Under the pieces are notes generated by a model. It made no database searches. It had not been told where the DNA came from and saw nothing but the letters and a program-made list of their open reading frames with translations. Source: Engraulis encrasicolus (lineage: Eukaryota; Chordata; Actinopteri; Clupeiformes; Engraulidae). Taken from it: a stretch of DNA of 64,000 bases. A program made the translations under genes and the position numbers. Positions 45,720 to 58,954 of the stretch are shown in pieces. Every line of letters starts with the position of its first letter. The first letter of the stretch is position 1. Where the stretch lies: the NCBI RefSeq assembly GCF_034702125.1, contig NC_085869.1:48756042-48820041 (forward strand). Direction: 5' to 3'.

Positions 45720-47122
45720 TACACTACATTACCAAAAGTATTTACTCACCCAACCAAATGATCAGAATCAGGTGTCTTAATCACTTGGCCTGGCCAAAGA
45801 TGTATAAAGTAATGCACCTAGGCATTTTATAAACATTTGAGAAAGAATGGGCTGCTCTCAGGACCCTGAATTCCAGCTTGGAGCTGTCATAGGATGCTCT
45901 CTGTACAACAAATCCAGTCATGAAATTTGTTTGCTTTTAGGTATTCCATAATCAACTGTCAGCTTTATTATAAGAAAATTGAATAGTTTGAGAACAACAG
46001 CAACTCAGCCACAAAGTAGTAGGTCACGTAAACTGACAGAGAGGGTTTGGTGGATGCTAGGGTGCATATAGTGCAAAGAGTTGGTTGACTTTTTGCACAG
46101 TCACTGTGACTTTCAGATTGTCCCAATTACAATACGCAGAAAGCTTCATGGAATGGGTTTCCATAGAAAAGGAGTTGCATCCAAGCACCACCAAACATCA
46201 CCAAGTGCAATGCAAAGCGTGGGATGCAGTGGTGCTGCATACCACAACTGGCCTCTATAGGGCAGTGAAGATGCATTCTCTGGAGTGATGAATTACGCCT
46301 TTCCATCTGGCAATCTGATGGACAAGTTTAGGTTGCCAGGTTAATAGGAGAACAGTATTTCTGACTGCATTGTGCTAAGTGATGGATGAAATGTGATGGA
46401 GGAGGAATTATGGTGTCGGCTTCCAGGAGTTGGGTTTGGTCACTTATTTCCAATGTAAGGAACTTTTAGTGCTTCAGCATATGAAAACATTTTGGACAAT
46501 TCCATGCTCCTAATCTTATGGGGAACAGTTTGGAGCGGGCCCCTTCCTCTTCTAACATCACCGTGCACCAGTGCACAAAGTAAGGTCCATAAAGACATGG
46601 ATAATAAAGTGTGGTATGGATGTAGTCGATAGAACACCATAGCCTGATTATCATCGACTTCCAAATCTCTTCGAGACTTGGTCTGACCAAGAGCATAACA
46701 ATAAACATTTCCCAAACAGTATGGTTGACCCGCCTCTCTTGGTTTTCTTTTGGTTGTTTGCTTCCTGACAAAGTGGAGTTCCCGTATTTTCTGGAACTAA
46801 GAAAGTACTTGCATTGCGTCACTAGGAGGGCACGGCCTGGCTAAGAACACCATTGGTATGAATTAAAGCGAAGATTGAGAGCCAGACCTTCTCGGCCAAC
46901 ATTACTGTGTGACCTCACTGATGCACTTTTGGAAGAATGTGTTCCTATAAACACACTTTTCACTCTTGTGGACAGCCTTCCCAGTTAAGTTGAAGAGGTA
47001 ATAGCAACAAAAGGTGGACCGATATTATATTGAACCCTATGGGTTAGAAATGAGATGGCAGTTAAGTCCATATGTGAGTCAAGGTAGGAAAGCCAATACT
47101 GTACTTTTGGTAATATAGTGTA
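45720..47122 (+). mobile_element. Tc1/mariner element, inactivated
   Basis: TA dinucleotides at 45720-45721 and 47121-47122 flank inverted ends (CACTACATTACCAAAAGTA and, reversed, CACTATATTACCAAAAGTA). The interior follows a familiar fish Tc1-like transposase gene in order (the start agaatgggctgctctcagga, the middle tggagtgatgaattacgc, the end cagccttcccag), but stops and indels break it and a second element is nested at 46640-46843. It lies between crystallin genes 6 and 7. Confidence 0.88.
46640..46843. mobile_element. MITE nested inside the Tc1 element
   Basis: About 204 bp starting TAGCCTG and ending GGCTA, flanked by agaacacca on each side (46631-46639 and 46844-46852). The Tc1 coding sequence resumes exactly after the second copy. 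Target duplication of 8-9 bp. Confidence 0.75.
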
Positions 47123-47124
47123 TC

Positions 47125-47990
47125 AAACATATAGTAAACATACAGGCATTCAGACAGAACAAAAACCGATCAAACATGTTGCACGGCCCTTTATGAATAC
47201 TATACAAACATTACCTAACCTTTGTCATTTGTTTTGTTTTGTTGGAGACATGTAAAATAAAATCCTTCATCTGACGTGGTTCAACTTTGTAACTTCAAGC
47301 TTCATCAGAGGGTCGCATGGATGTTGATGTGTGACTTGCTTTAAAATCAGCATCAGCATTTAAAATCAGCATCCATGTCACCCCGTTATACAATTATTAA
47401 CCAACCTTGCTGGAGAAAAGACTCACACTAGATGGTATCATTTTGCCAGCCTTGGCAAGTATGAAGAAGAGAAGGGAAATCTTGCAGATTGGACTTGTAG
47501 TTTGGGGTCAAATGGATTTTTTTGGATTTATTAGCAAATTGATTGAATTTAAACTATTACCATATGGTAGTGTTTGAACATGTTGGAACCAAGACACAAA
47601 AGTGGATATTTGTCAAATATAGTTTTTTTTCTACAGCACTGGAGTTTCGTTGGGACTTATTAGCTGTGGGGTTTAGGGGTGTGGAAAGTGCCTACAGTAC
47701 ATGCACCAGCTCATTGCAAGGTACATGTAGGTGCGAGCATTTTCACTCTCACTTGTTGCGTGGCCATGAGCCAAAGCCCCCACCTCAGCCTCCAGGGCTT
47801 GGAACCATTTAATTGGATGAAAATATTTTTTCTGGAATCAAAAGGTCACTGCGCTGATACAATGACGGGGTGTGTGTGACATTAAGCCACACATTTGACA
47901 ACAATCGCAGCATCAGCTGTTGTGCAGATGGTGTTTTGTAAATGCGCAGGCCTTTCAGATGACTGTGATTCCCCTGGCAATGCGAGTTAA
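47125..47990. other. Upstream region of gene 7
   Basis: No coding exon. It contains the presumed promoter of gene 7 at its right end; the rest is unremarkable. Confidence 0.35.
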
Positions 47991-47997
47991 TGTCCCA

Positions 47998-48005
47998 TAT
48001 ATAAA
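47998..48005 (+). promoter_or_regulatory. Gene 7 TATA box
   Basis: TATATAAA, 82 bp upstream of the start codon. This fits a 5' leader of about 55 bases. Confidence 0.5.
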
Positions 48006-48086
48006 TCTGACTCCTACCTCTGCCAGTGCAGCCTGCGTCAATAGGTAAACATTTTGGCAGCAAAATCACACTAACAGAACCCAAAT

Positions 48087-49153
48087 ATGGAGCGAACGGG
48101 AAAGGTGAGTGTTCATTCATCTCCTATGATGTAATTAACTTGAAAAACATCCTCTCAGCCCCTTCCATCCAAGTACCAATATGCTCAATCTTTTTTTTTA
48201 AAAAGCACTCTTACATAAACAAACACGTGCATTCTCTGTTCACAGATATTTTTCTACGAAGACAGAAATTTCCAGGGTCACTCCTATGCCTGTAGCACAG
48301 ACTGCCTGGAGCTGAGTTCCCATTTCAGCCACTGCAACTCAGTCAGAGTGGAGAGTGGGGCATGGGTGCTGTACGAGAGGCCCAACTACATGGGCTCGCA
48401 GTACGTCCTGACCAGGGGAGAGTACCCCGACTACCACCGCTGGATGGGCTATAATGACACCATCAGATCTTGCCGCCTAGTCCTAAATGTAAGTCCCAAG
48501 GCTTGAATCCCCACCATGTCACAAAATACAAAATAGAGCTAATAATGAAAATCAATTTCCGAATTTAACACTGTTCTAGTTGATCACACTTCCCAAATGT
48601 TGAATGATTTTCAGTAGTGTCCTTACTACGTAGTTGAAATAGGTCTGTGAGAAGAGTTGGATAAATACAGTTGGGGAACACTCAAAGGCCAAAAAAAGAA
48701 GTTATCAAATTTGATTAAAGATTTTTTTTAAATGACGGCCATCAATATCATTTCAAGCACTCAATCTAATTTACAGTAAATGGCATAACTCAGAAGCAGT
48801 TTGCTAACGCTTGTCATCCCCCTTCTCTTTCCCATCTCTTGCAGACCTCTAACATGTATCGCATCCGGATTTATGAGAATGCCGACTTCCAGGGTCACGT
48901 GACAGAGCTCAACGAAGACTGTCCCTCTGTGTATGATCGCTTCAGTCGCTCGGAGGTCCGCTCTTGTAACGTGATGAACGGAGCCTGGGTCTTTTATGAG
49001 CATCCCAACTACCGCGGCCGCCAGTACCTGCTGGAGCGTGGCGAGTACCACTGCTGCACAGAGTGGAACGCCATGCACCCCACCGTGGGCTCCTTCCGAC
49101 GTGTTCAGGACATTGATACGCCTACGCCTCCCAGCAGCAGATCTCACAACTGA
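48087..49153 (+). CDS. Gamma-crystallin, gammaS/M5/M7-like, gene 7 with extended ends
   Basis: Exon 1 48087-48104 (Met-Glu-Arg-Thr-Gly-Lys, donor GTGAGT), exon 2 48246-48488 (81 codons, [11 protein letters not shown]), exon 3 48845-49153 ([10 protein letters not shown] to R-S-H-N). The product has 189 residues. The N-terminal arm is three residues longer than the usual Met-Gly-Lys, recalling the longer arm of gammaS. The C-terminus runs about ten residues past the end of gene 6 ([10 protein letters not shown]). The key core residues R-W-M-G, A-W-V-F-Y and S-F-R-R-V are present. In the last key, E-W-N-A replaces the usual D-W-G-A and H-C-C-T precedes it, which is unusual. A poly(A) signal lies at 49246-49251 and a TATA box at 47998-48005. 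Confidence 0.9.
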
Positions 49154-49245
49154 GATTGAGATAACTCTCGTTGTGTCATTACATTGCAGAAAATTCTGAG
49201 CACAGATAAATGTCACTGTTTGCCGATTACTTTGTGAAGTCAAAA

Positions 49246-49251
49246 AATAAA
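49246..49251 (+). terminator. Poly(A) signal of crystallin gene 7
   Basis: AATAAA 93 bp after the stop codon of gene 7. Confidence 0.7.
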
Positions 49252-49259
49252 AACATCTA

Positions 49260-49930
49260 CCTTACAAAAAAGTTTTTGTTGTTTGATGATCAGATCCATG
49301 TTTTGAGAGCTAAAATAATCTATCCTTTCTTGTATTGGCATTGATATAACGATATTGATGTTATTCATTGTGAGAGTAGAAGAACATTTGTGTGTGTAAT
49401 GTGTAATGATGGTGTGTGATGTACTACTCTACACCCGGCCCGGGCATGACAAACATCTGCTCTGCCATGAGGTCAGAACAAATAAAAACATAAATGTGTT
49501 CGACTTTCGATCACTAAAACTTCAGGGGGTCATATCTCTCAAATGCATTCACAGAGAGTTAGATCTTATGCTAATAGTCGTCTCATAACAGACGTTGATG
49601 AGAAGAGAAAATGGAAAAGTAAAAATATTTTCTCTGTCCAAACATCTAACTTGATTCTCATTAGGTTGGGGCGTTGGTTTGGTCCACAACTTCACTTACC
49701 CTACATAATTTGGCCCTGGGAGAAAAATAATTGGAGGCCACAGCTCTACAGTATTCTCACTTAGGTTCATATCTCATCAAAACTTGATCCAGAACACTGA
49801 ATGCTGCTTCAGATGAGCACTTCCAAGACAACTGATTTTAAACTGACATATTTTTAGCATTTCATAAAAGTTTCAATGTTCCAGTTACCAGGCCTTTGCA
49901 GCAAAACATTATCATAAGAACAATTTCAAA
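49260..49930. other. Downstream of gene 7, no gene seen
   Basis: No recognisable coding or repeat feature. Confidence 0.4.
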
Positions 49931-49934
49931 CAGT

Positions 49935-50226
49935 AGAATTTCAACAGTAGAAATGCACTCGGAGAGTGCAGACCTATGCCAAGGAAGGAAACTGTTTGAT
50001 AGAAAGTCTTTTTTTATGGAGTTAGAAACGTTAATGTAAAAAATCACCCTATCCAACAATGGTGAAGAATACATCTAAAATATCCCTGGATCCAGATCGT
50101 GAGCCGGATCACCACCAACATGTAATCACTTGTTCCTTTTGTCATTTCCAAGAATTATCCTGCTGACAGGCAGACAGACAAACCAACGTGACCAAAAATA
50201 TATAATAATCTTTAGCAGAGGTAATA
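49935..50226. mobile_element. RTE-type LINE 3' tail
   Basis: Contains gcactcggagagtgcagacc, ccggatcaccaccaaca and cagacagacaaaccaac, ending agcagaggtaataatt. This order of words is typical of fish RTE LINE tails. No coding part remains. Confidence 0.65.
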
Positions 50227-50229
50227 ATT

Positions 50230-52320
50230 AGATTATTAGCACATTTCTGTTTTCTGGCATCATGATGTAAGGTAATTCTCCTTTTTGTTGCTTACACATA
50301 AACAAAGCATGCATACGTGTATCAATACGTTATTAAAAACGATTTCTCTTTTGTGTATTTGTATTGGATCTCGGCATCCTACTGGAAATGTTGTTAGCTT
50401 TGTGGTAGCAAGGAGGCCAGGGTCAATACACTCAATACCTAGCTGTGGAGGATTATTATGAGCATTGGAAGTGGTTCAGCATCACTCTCCCATGAGGAAG
50501 GCCCATAACCTCTCACTGCTCCCTCACTGCTGCAGCAGCAGGCTGTCAAATGTTCTGCCCAGATAACCACATTTCCCTCAAAAACAAAACAGGACACATA
50601 CTCACACACTGAATGTGTGTTTTATATGTATTCTAATGCAGTGTCTTTGTAACTTTGTAACTTGTAACATTATCTCGAATCTAAAGTAGGCTGTGAAGGC
50701 CATGTGAAGTGGACCTCACACTGTGCCTTGGAGTGATACTGATTCACAGTAGACATGAGAATTGTTTACATATCCACACCTCACTACCATTAGAGGCATT
50801 GTGCTGTACAGTATTGAATCTGTAGCTTGCCCTTGCTGTACTACATCCTCCATCCCTTTACTCATTACACCCCCCTATTGCCAAAAGAGGGGAGTGTTCT
50901 GGTCGGGCTCTGAATAGAGCTACGCCATAACAATACACTACAACACAACAATATGGCAATACATTTTGGACAATACACTGTTGCGTTCTAGACCTTGCGG
51001 TTTCAATAGCTTTAGCAGTTTTAGTTCAGACAGTTCTTTGCTGTTTAACAGTTGTGACATCCATGAGAAACAATGCTACCCTACATAAAGAAAGCCAGAC
51101 AAACAACGGTGACAGTTTGTGACACAACAGTTTGTGCCCGTGAGGTGCAGTGCAGCCGGTCATTGGAGCAACAAAACCTGGCGTTGTGTTGATGGTTTGA
51201 AAGGTATGGCTGGAGGGGCCAGAGGTATGCCACACACAACCCTGGGCTTGCTGACGTCTGCAGGGGGATGAATCTGGGAGGCCAGGGGCCTGCTGCTGAA
51301 ACAACACAATCTTTTCACAACACAAATGGTCCGGGCCAGCACATTCTGCTCCACCACGTGCCGTCCTCACCGTTTGTTCAAAACCGTCTCCTCTGTTCTC
51401 CATTGTTGTGCAGCTGCACTCGGCCACACCGGGTGTGTTTGGGAGGCCATTCGCTAACACTAAGCTCACAGCGCCCTCCAATGGTCAGAAGGCAAAGTGA
51501 TTTTGGGCCTAAACTCAGATGAAACCCTACTGTACTAGCTGACCATTTACCGTTTTTCTCGATTGTTTCCACACAATTTCTGGTGCTTCACACACACAGT
51601 TCTGACAGCATCTCACCCATTTTACAACTTACCTTACCAATGTCACTGAACTACGAGGACAAATCCTTCTTTGCACTCAAATTTCAGTTCTAAAACACAC
51701 TTCCCAAAACACTACACGCAATTCTCTGGATTTGACCAACAAACCACAAAATCAGTCATTTCAATTCCTCTTTACTACTGATGCTGTACATCAGCAAGCG
51801 TTTTACAGTCCAAAGCGATGTCAGCAGAGTACATACAGTACAGTATTTTCTATCATGATATTTGTAGGCCTAAAAAGAAAAGCTTAGGCTCAGCTATTGG
51901 GCCCTCATGTTTTTGCCTTTGATCAATCTGATGCAGGTTTTGAAATGAGTTTTAATTCCCACGACAGTCTCCTTGCCTGCCATGGTGCTCCCTCCGTTGC
52001 TCATTAAAATCCAGCGGCACCTGACTGTGTCCTTAGGACCCTTAGGAGCGTCGGCGTCAGCTAGCAATCTGGCACGGTGTGCACAGGTGTTAATGACCTG
52101 GTAGCTGAGGCCCTAGGATCCCAAGGTCATGAGTGAGACTCACCTGCTGTGATGGATGCTCCTGTGCTGAGTGACATGCTGCTCCTGTATAGCTCAATCC
52201 TCTGCTGAGGCTGCTACCTTGGACAGCAAAGGTCATGTGCGTGCATGCATGCAGCTTGTGTTTTTATTTTATTTTTATTTTTTGATGATCGAACCGTAGA
52301 GTACATGAACACATTGAACA
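50230..52320. other. Intergenic stretch, no gene seen
   Basis: Several short open frames show no domain. Nothing else noticed. Confidence 0.4.
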
Positions 52321-52321
52321 A

Positions 52322-52618
52322 TTAACCCATTGATGCCTGATGTTGCGTTGCGCAACATTGGCGCTGGCGCCTGGAGCTGCATTACGCAACATTCAGGCTC
52401 ATGAGATTTGAGACAAAATCTCTGTTTGAGATGAATAAACACATTCTAATGAAAGATGAGGGTCTTAGTGTTTAAATGCAACTGGGTGCATATTTTTATG
52501 TGCTTCAGAAGCTGAGATATTTACAGTAGGTTTTTATAGGCTGAGGACAGATTTTCTTAAAAAGGGCTCAGGCATTCAGCACCCTTTTTTGCAGGTGCCT
52601 CAGGCGTCAATGGGTTAA
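52322..52618. mobile_element. piggyBac-like MITE
   Basis: TTAA at both edges, then inverted ends CCCATTGATGCCTGA and, reversed, CCCATTGACGCCTGA. 297 bp, no ORF. TTAA targeting with a CCC start fits piggyBac-type elements. Confidence 0.8.
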
Positions 52619-52619
52619 T

Positions 52620-54883
52620 GAACGTACTGTATGGTAGATAAATAAATAAGCCAATTTAATTTCAGAAATGAAATCTCTATGACTTTTCTTCATAATAGAA
52701 CAGACCTGCTGTGATGCACCCTGTGGGGCCACCCCTGTATATAGCCTAGTTCAATCATCTTCTATCTTGATGCATTAAGACGTGGCCCCTGTTACTGGTG
52801 TTCCCAGAATGACCGAGCCGTAATGTACAATATTAATAACAATGTGTAATGTCACAGAAGTACTAGGGCATTAAAGTCTTTTCAATGACTATTGCAGCAT
52901 TGGAATGGGGGAACGTGCATTATGGCTAAACTTTGAGAATACAAACATTAGTAACAAAATGCAACTTAGCATCTAATCAGAGGTGCAAATAGTAGAAGTG
53001 CAATTTGTACAGAGTATGTAGTATATCCCGTATTAAATGTAGTATGTACAGACCGAATGCAGTTCATTCTCAATGGCATACCGTATGCTGATGCTCTCAT
53101 TCACGTGTGCTAAGGGCACCTGGGACCACAAAGGTCATGTAGTAGTAGTAGTAGGAGGAGGAGGAGTGCTTTATTTGTCTTGGCTGTTGTATTTGAATGT
53201 ACTGTTGTTTTGCAGTAGTAGTACAGTGTACATTACATACATGCACATACCCATGTTTCTCCAAAACAAGTAAAGACATGGGGGTGCTGTGGCACAGCAC
53301 TTGAGGGTACCCGACCACGAGGGCCCATGTTTCAGTCCATCTCTTTCTCCCTCAGTGTATTCCTGTGATAATCTTTACTGTCCTATCATCGATACAATCC
53401 CATAAATATATGAAGGGTTTATTTGCAAAAGAATGTTGGGAAATTTACATTTTGTATTGGGCATTCCATTGCATTGCATTGCAAAATGCATTTTATCTAT
53501 GTTTAAAAAGTATGTTCCCAAAATATTTGAATGGCAAGAATTCACACAAAGGTGGTAGGACCTTTGAATAGTCATTTCCAGTAATAAAAAGTCAAAAATG
53601 GTGGATACAACGAAACCCTTCATATATACACATGCAAAAATGCAGAGTTCATTAAACATTTAGAGACTGCTGTGGGTGATGTTGAATCGACTCCATAAGT
53701 GTTAAATTAAAGCTGCATTTTTAGTGTGTAAATATACGGTATGCACAATATAACATTTCAAAACATACTATTCAAAAAGGATGTGCAAGACGTGCAAAAT
53801 ATAGGATACTGCACAGGATACTACTTAAAAATGGAGGCTGGCCACAAAAGGTCATGTTCAGGAGCTCATTCCCAAGGAGAAGGTGTAGGCTGGTGGTGTG
53901 ACAAACAGTCCTCACAGGGAGACAAATTGACACATGCAGCAGGCACATGGGAGCCAGTGATATTTATGTCACTGTGCCGCGTGTTTTATTCCGCATTTCC
54001 AATGCTGTTGTGTGAGTGACGAAGGCACAAAGATGAAAAGTGATTTCACACAACTGGCATATGGACTGGAAATGAATGCATAACACTGCATGAACAAATG
54101 GAAAGCCAGCTAGAGTGGAAATACTGTATACTGTATTTCTGTAAGAGTTTTAAAATGTACTGTATGTATATTCAGACCCTTTATGTATTTTACTGAATTT
54201 TCTAAAGCCAACAAACAACAGAAAACATCTGCTACCTATGGCTAGAGTATTTATTAAAAAGCAAGTAAATTTAATCGAAAATCATTTCTGTGACTTTTAT
54301 AATTATGATGCAATGCCGTTCATAATCTTATGACCTACCATGTACATCGTAATGGAATGCATTCATGTAGTATGGCAATTTGCAAATGCAGAAACAATTT
54401 TGGGGGGAAAACCTCACTAAGCAGAAACATTCAATACCCTTGTCCCATGTGTCCCATTTGCTATTTTTTTCCAAGTGCATAACTAGGCTTTGAACACACA
54501 GACTTCTAGCAAGAAATGAACTTACTGTATGCACGTTTTGATGAGCTCGTGCAAGCTTACCACTGGATTAACATATAGTGCAATGGTTTGAGTTTGATTA
54601 ACTCATTCTATATGTTTTGGTCATAACGATAAGGCTGCCGTCTGAGTTTTGTTCAAGCGTTCATTATTTTGCATGATTTTTTCCTGGATGGATTTGTGTC
54701 TTTTTCAGGTTTCTCATCCTTTGGTTTCTCCCGGTCCCAGGCCTGCTTCCCCCAGCCCTGTTGCTATTTTTAGCTGATGGGCTCTGGGATAGGGTTTCGC
54801 AGCTGACAGGAATTACTTTAATCCCTGGAAAAGAATGCAAAAATAAACTTTCCAGGCATGGGAGGGTTGCCATGTAAGGTTGT

Positions 54884-54930
<47 letters not shown>

Positions 54931-55230
54931 AAGAGAGGAGAAGAAAGAAAGTATGTGTATATCATGAACTGAATTTGACACTCTAAAACAATGGTATGTG
55001 GATAAAGGTTAAATTTGTATTTGATAGGCACATGGTGTTTTTACTAACAGGAAATACAAGTATGTGTAAGAGTCTTTGAAATGTACTGTATGTATTTCAA
55101 TGTTTTACAGTCAAATTTGAAAGCAGTCACGTCATTATTAAAGTAGGCCTTCATGATTTACTACGGAAGTATTATTTATTACTTAAAAGTTGAAGTAAAT
55201 TGGCTGGTCTTGATCTTGTGCATTCACAAT
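52620..55230. other. Intergenic stretch with SINE trace and GA repeat
   Basis: A probable SINE relic lies at 53278-53400 (ggggtgctgtggcacagc, later ctttactgtcctatcat). A (GA)n tract is at 54885-54926. CTATTTTTAG, a perfect MEF2 consensus, is at about 54764-54773. No gene is recognised. Confidence 0.45.
54885..54926. repeat. (GA)n microsatellite
   Basis: About 21 GA units. Confidence 0.97.
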
Positions 55231-55232
55231 CC

Positions 55233-55632
55233 AGGAACAGTCCACTCATTTCAAGAAAATTACTCATATGTAGGCCTAGTTAAGCCCTAGTAAAATATCA
55301 GAACACGCAGGATTTTTTTTCTCTGTGTTGGCATTGCCTAGTTTAAAAGTATCAAGCAAAACATCAGCAAATGTACTTATAAATCACTTAAAATTAATGT
55401 AAAATTCACCAAATGGAGTGCAAAATGTCTTTTTAACCCTGTCCAGTGATCACTAGTGGCTTGATTCTAATGGTTCTGTTTATTTCCAGTGATCATGCTA
55501 AGCTATGCTAATAATTCTGATACCAATAAATGGAAATACTGAAAACACTGAGAAGAAAATTCATGACATTCATGAATAATACTTGGAAATACTGAAAATA
55601 TGTGAAAATCAAAAAAGGGTGGACTGTTCCTT
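55233..55632. mobile_element. MITE family A, copy 3
   Basis: Starts aggaacagtccactc and ends gggtggactgttcctt. The interior agrees with the copy at 7695-8123 (gtggcttgat, gctaagctat, aataattctgat). Confidence 0.8.
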
Positions 55633-56149
55633 TAAAGATAACAGCTTAGGAAATGTTCAGCCGCATGTAAAGTTTTTAAAAAAAAAGACGAGGCTAATTG
55701 TTTTTTAAAGTTGTACAATGTGTACAATATGGTCTTTGGAACAAGTTGTTATGAGGCATGTATGTGCTATAATACGGAGCTATGATGCTGCTGTCTCCAA
55801 AAATAGTTTTTCCCATTAATATGCAGTAGGCTAATTATCGCAGCTATTTTCCCACAGTTCCCATGAATTAGTTATAGTATCCACTGCTACATCTCTCTCA
55901 TCCACAGCCTCTAATCCCACAGAGGTTGGTCTAAGTCTAAGACATCTTAAGACATCCCAGCGGTTCTCTGTTACAATGTGAGAGTCTCACTGAGAGATGT
56001 ACGGTACGGCAGAGTACTGTGCAGCTCGTGATGTCAAGAAACACTGCCAATATTGGCATAGCACCAGTCACAGCCTGCTTGACCCTATGCATGATAGCAT
56101 GCTTTTTCATCACACACCTCGCAACGCAATGCATGCTGGGACTTTAATT

Positions 56150-56345
56150 AGGGCCGCCACCGTATAAGGAGGGCGGGGGGCACCCTGCTGCCAGTCGTGA
56201 TTTTCCTCAAACCTTCCCGAGCATCAGGCGCCACAGGGGCGGGATCGAGTCCCTTCCCGTTCCAGCTACCCACTGGGGCTGGCGTGAGCTGTGCCCTCGA
56301 GGGAGCCTGCCCACTGATCCTCTGCGGGTGGATGGAGAGTGAAGA
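56150..56345. other. GC-rich island of unknown nature
   Basis: About 200 bp much richer in G and C than its surroundings, with gggatcgagtccc resembling a pol III B-box. It may be a tRNA-derived SINE, but no clear A-box was found. Confidence 0.3.
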
Positions 56346-56934
56346 GTGGCCTTCCAGTTGACTTAAACAGTTGGCCTAATATAGGCTACAGTACATTACA
56401 TAGGCATGTATGAGCACTAGTTTTTTTAACAAACATACAGATGTTGTTTTTATTATAGTATATAATACTATATAGATATTTTTTATTTAGACAGGGCAGT
56501 TGGAATATGAGGTGGTGACATGGCTTTTGGGGATTTTGTGCATCAGTGTGAGTTGTTTTTCTTCCTTTGGGGGGCAGCATTGTTTATATTTTGTTAACCT
56601 TGATTTTTTTTTTCCCCCAGGTGTTAGTGCTTCCTTCAGTGTTGATTTATTTACATTTATTGATGAAATATTGTGCAACGATATAGTTGAAATCGTAATT
56701 ATTAAATCGTAAGTTGTTTCACAAAACACAAGAAAGTCATATTGTGGAATCAAGGCCTGCAAAAAATCATACATCAAAAAAATAAACCTACGCAGGCGGT
56801 ATGCCACATTGATTAATTGTCGAATATGTTCAATGTGTTCATTTTGAGATTATCCTTTCAGATTGTCCTCTCATACCCCCTGTACCTCGCCATAATTTTA
56901 GTGTAAAAATCATCATATCAGACAGACATAACAA

Positions 56935-57182
56935 GCACACACACGCGCGTGAGTGCACGCACGCGCGCGCACTCACACACACACAAACGCACACTAACCT
57001 TGGTATTAAGGATTTACCAGAGTGGCTGATGTGACGTAAGTATGAAGAAGCATTGCCATGGAAACCAATCTCCCCACTATCCTCATCCTGCTCTGTTTCT
57101 GCAGACGACAGAAGCCAAACAACATACGCACATGCACACGACTACGCACACGCACACGCACACACACACACACACACACACA
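56935..57182. repeat. CA/CG-rich purine-pyrimidine tracts
   Basis: Alternating CA and CG dinucleotides at 56935-56994 and (CA)n at 57149-57182. The first has a cgcgcgcgc core. Confidence 0.9.
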
Positions 57183-57534
57183 TACACACCTGACTTCAGC
57201 CTCTGCTTTTGTAAACCAAACACTTATTTATAGTTGTCTTTCTGCGGTAATTCAATTGCATTATACTGTATATTATACACAGTGTATGTTTTCATTTTCA
57301 ATATCTGTGATGACACTTCAATTTATAGGTTGTGAATTACACTCGTCTGTTACCAGTCGCATGATATTAGTTGTTTATTTATTGGCACAGGCTTAGACAT
57401 TCAAGCTGGAATAAACTTCAATCTAAATGGTTATCAAATTCAATGCTGCACATATACATAGTTTTAATCTTTGTCTTGTTTTTTCATTTGCAAGTAGGCC
57501 TACCCATTTTATATTTTTCTATATACATCTCACA

Positions 57535-57720
57535 CAGTGGTGTAGTCTACGTAAAACGCAGGTATGTATACCTACCTCAAAATTTCAGGTATATCATTTC
57601 AGTATACCCACGTAAAATTGATTGATCCACTATTTAGAATAGCACAAATATGTACAGTATACCCACCTCAAAAAATGCTCAAATATACAGTATACCCCCC
57701 AAAAGTAGACTACACCACTG
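57535..57720. mobile_element. hAT-type MITE with 8-bp target duplication
   Basis: Perfect 16-bp inverted ends CAGTGGTGTAGTCTAC / GTAGACTACACCACTG. ATCTCACA flanks both sides (57527-57534 and 57721-57728). The 186-bp interior is non-coding with repeated agtatacccac words. Confidence 0.9.
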
Positions 57721-57729
57721 ATCTCACAT

Positions 57730-58700
57730 CAGTTTTGTGGCAGTGATGTAGGAGCTATGGAGCTGCTTTGTATAACATTAGTAAGAACGGAGACATGCCT
57801 GTGTGCTGATCTGTGACTGAGATTAGGGCTTGTTGTTATAGCATGTCTGATTTCCCTGAACATGGGAAATGCGTCCATGAGGAAATGCGTCCATGAAAGC
57901 TCCAAGACAGAACATACATTCAGTATTTTATTTTACATTACTTTAGAGCTCAGCATGATATTCATGATATCAAAAGACAATGAGTGAAGAATATGTGAGC
58001 TCAAGAAAGAAATAAAGAAATAAAATGTGTAAATGGATAACATAGACATGGATAGATGGATAACATTTACAATAAGTGGCAGTGGCGTGTGTACTGTATG
58101 TAGGGCCTATGCATGCGAGCATGTGTGTGAAAGAGAGAAAGAGAATGTGTGTGTGTGCATGGAGATGCCGTCTGTCAGAGAAGACCTGGTGTCTTTCTTT
58201 CATCTTGATTTTTCTTTCTTTTTCTGTACAGATGTATCTGTATCTAGATCTTATTCAATATCAAGAGCTGTCTGCCTGTATGTCCTTTGACATGCAAGGG
58301 TAGTAATGTCTTGTGGTATAATTCATAACACTGTTCATCAAGCAACATGCCATCTCAAAGCAGTTACGTACTGTATTTAGGCTTTTACATTACATTGAAA
58401 AAACACCACACAAGACAGAACACACACCTTTCAATACTTCATTACTTGTATTTTATTAAGCTTTCATGAGATGTAGGCCTATCTGTTTTATTTATCTCAA
58501 TTAGAAGATTCACGGATTTCCAAAAACGTATAAACCAACAAGTTAATCAAACATGGCAAACTAAAATAATGGAAATAACAAAACAAAACAAAAAAATCTA
58601 AATCAATACACACAACAACAGCAAAAAATCAACACACACACCATGCTTCACCAGATAATTAAAAAAGAAAGGATGTCCTTTCTAACCCTGGGCGCCAAGT
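57730..58700. other. Intergenic stretch, no gene seen
   Basis: AT-rich, with no domain in any frame by inspection. Confidence 0.4.
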
Positions 58701-58704
58701 GAAC

Positions 58705-58819
<115 letters not shown>

Positions 58820-58954
58820 CTTTGAGGAGGCTAGGGAGGTAGTGAAGCTCGCTAGCGGGTCTGCAGTGCATCTGCTCTTGCTGTTGCCGTTGCTGTTGCT
58901 GGTGTGGAGTGTTTACAGTGCTGTGTGAGAGAGAGAGGGGATCCTGGGAGGCTG

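Noticed and set aside
53073..53318. Short frames around the tagtagtag repeat
   Set aside because: Low-complexity translation, no homology seen.
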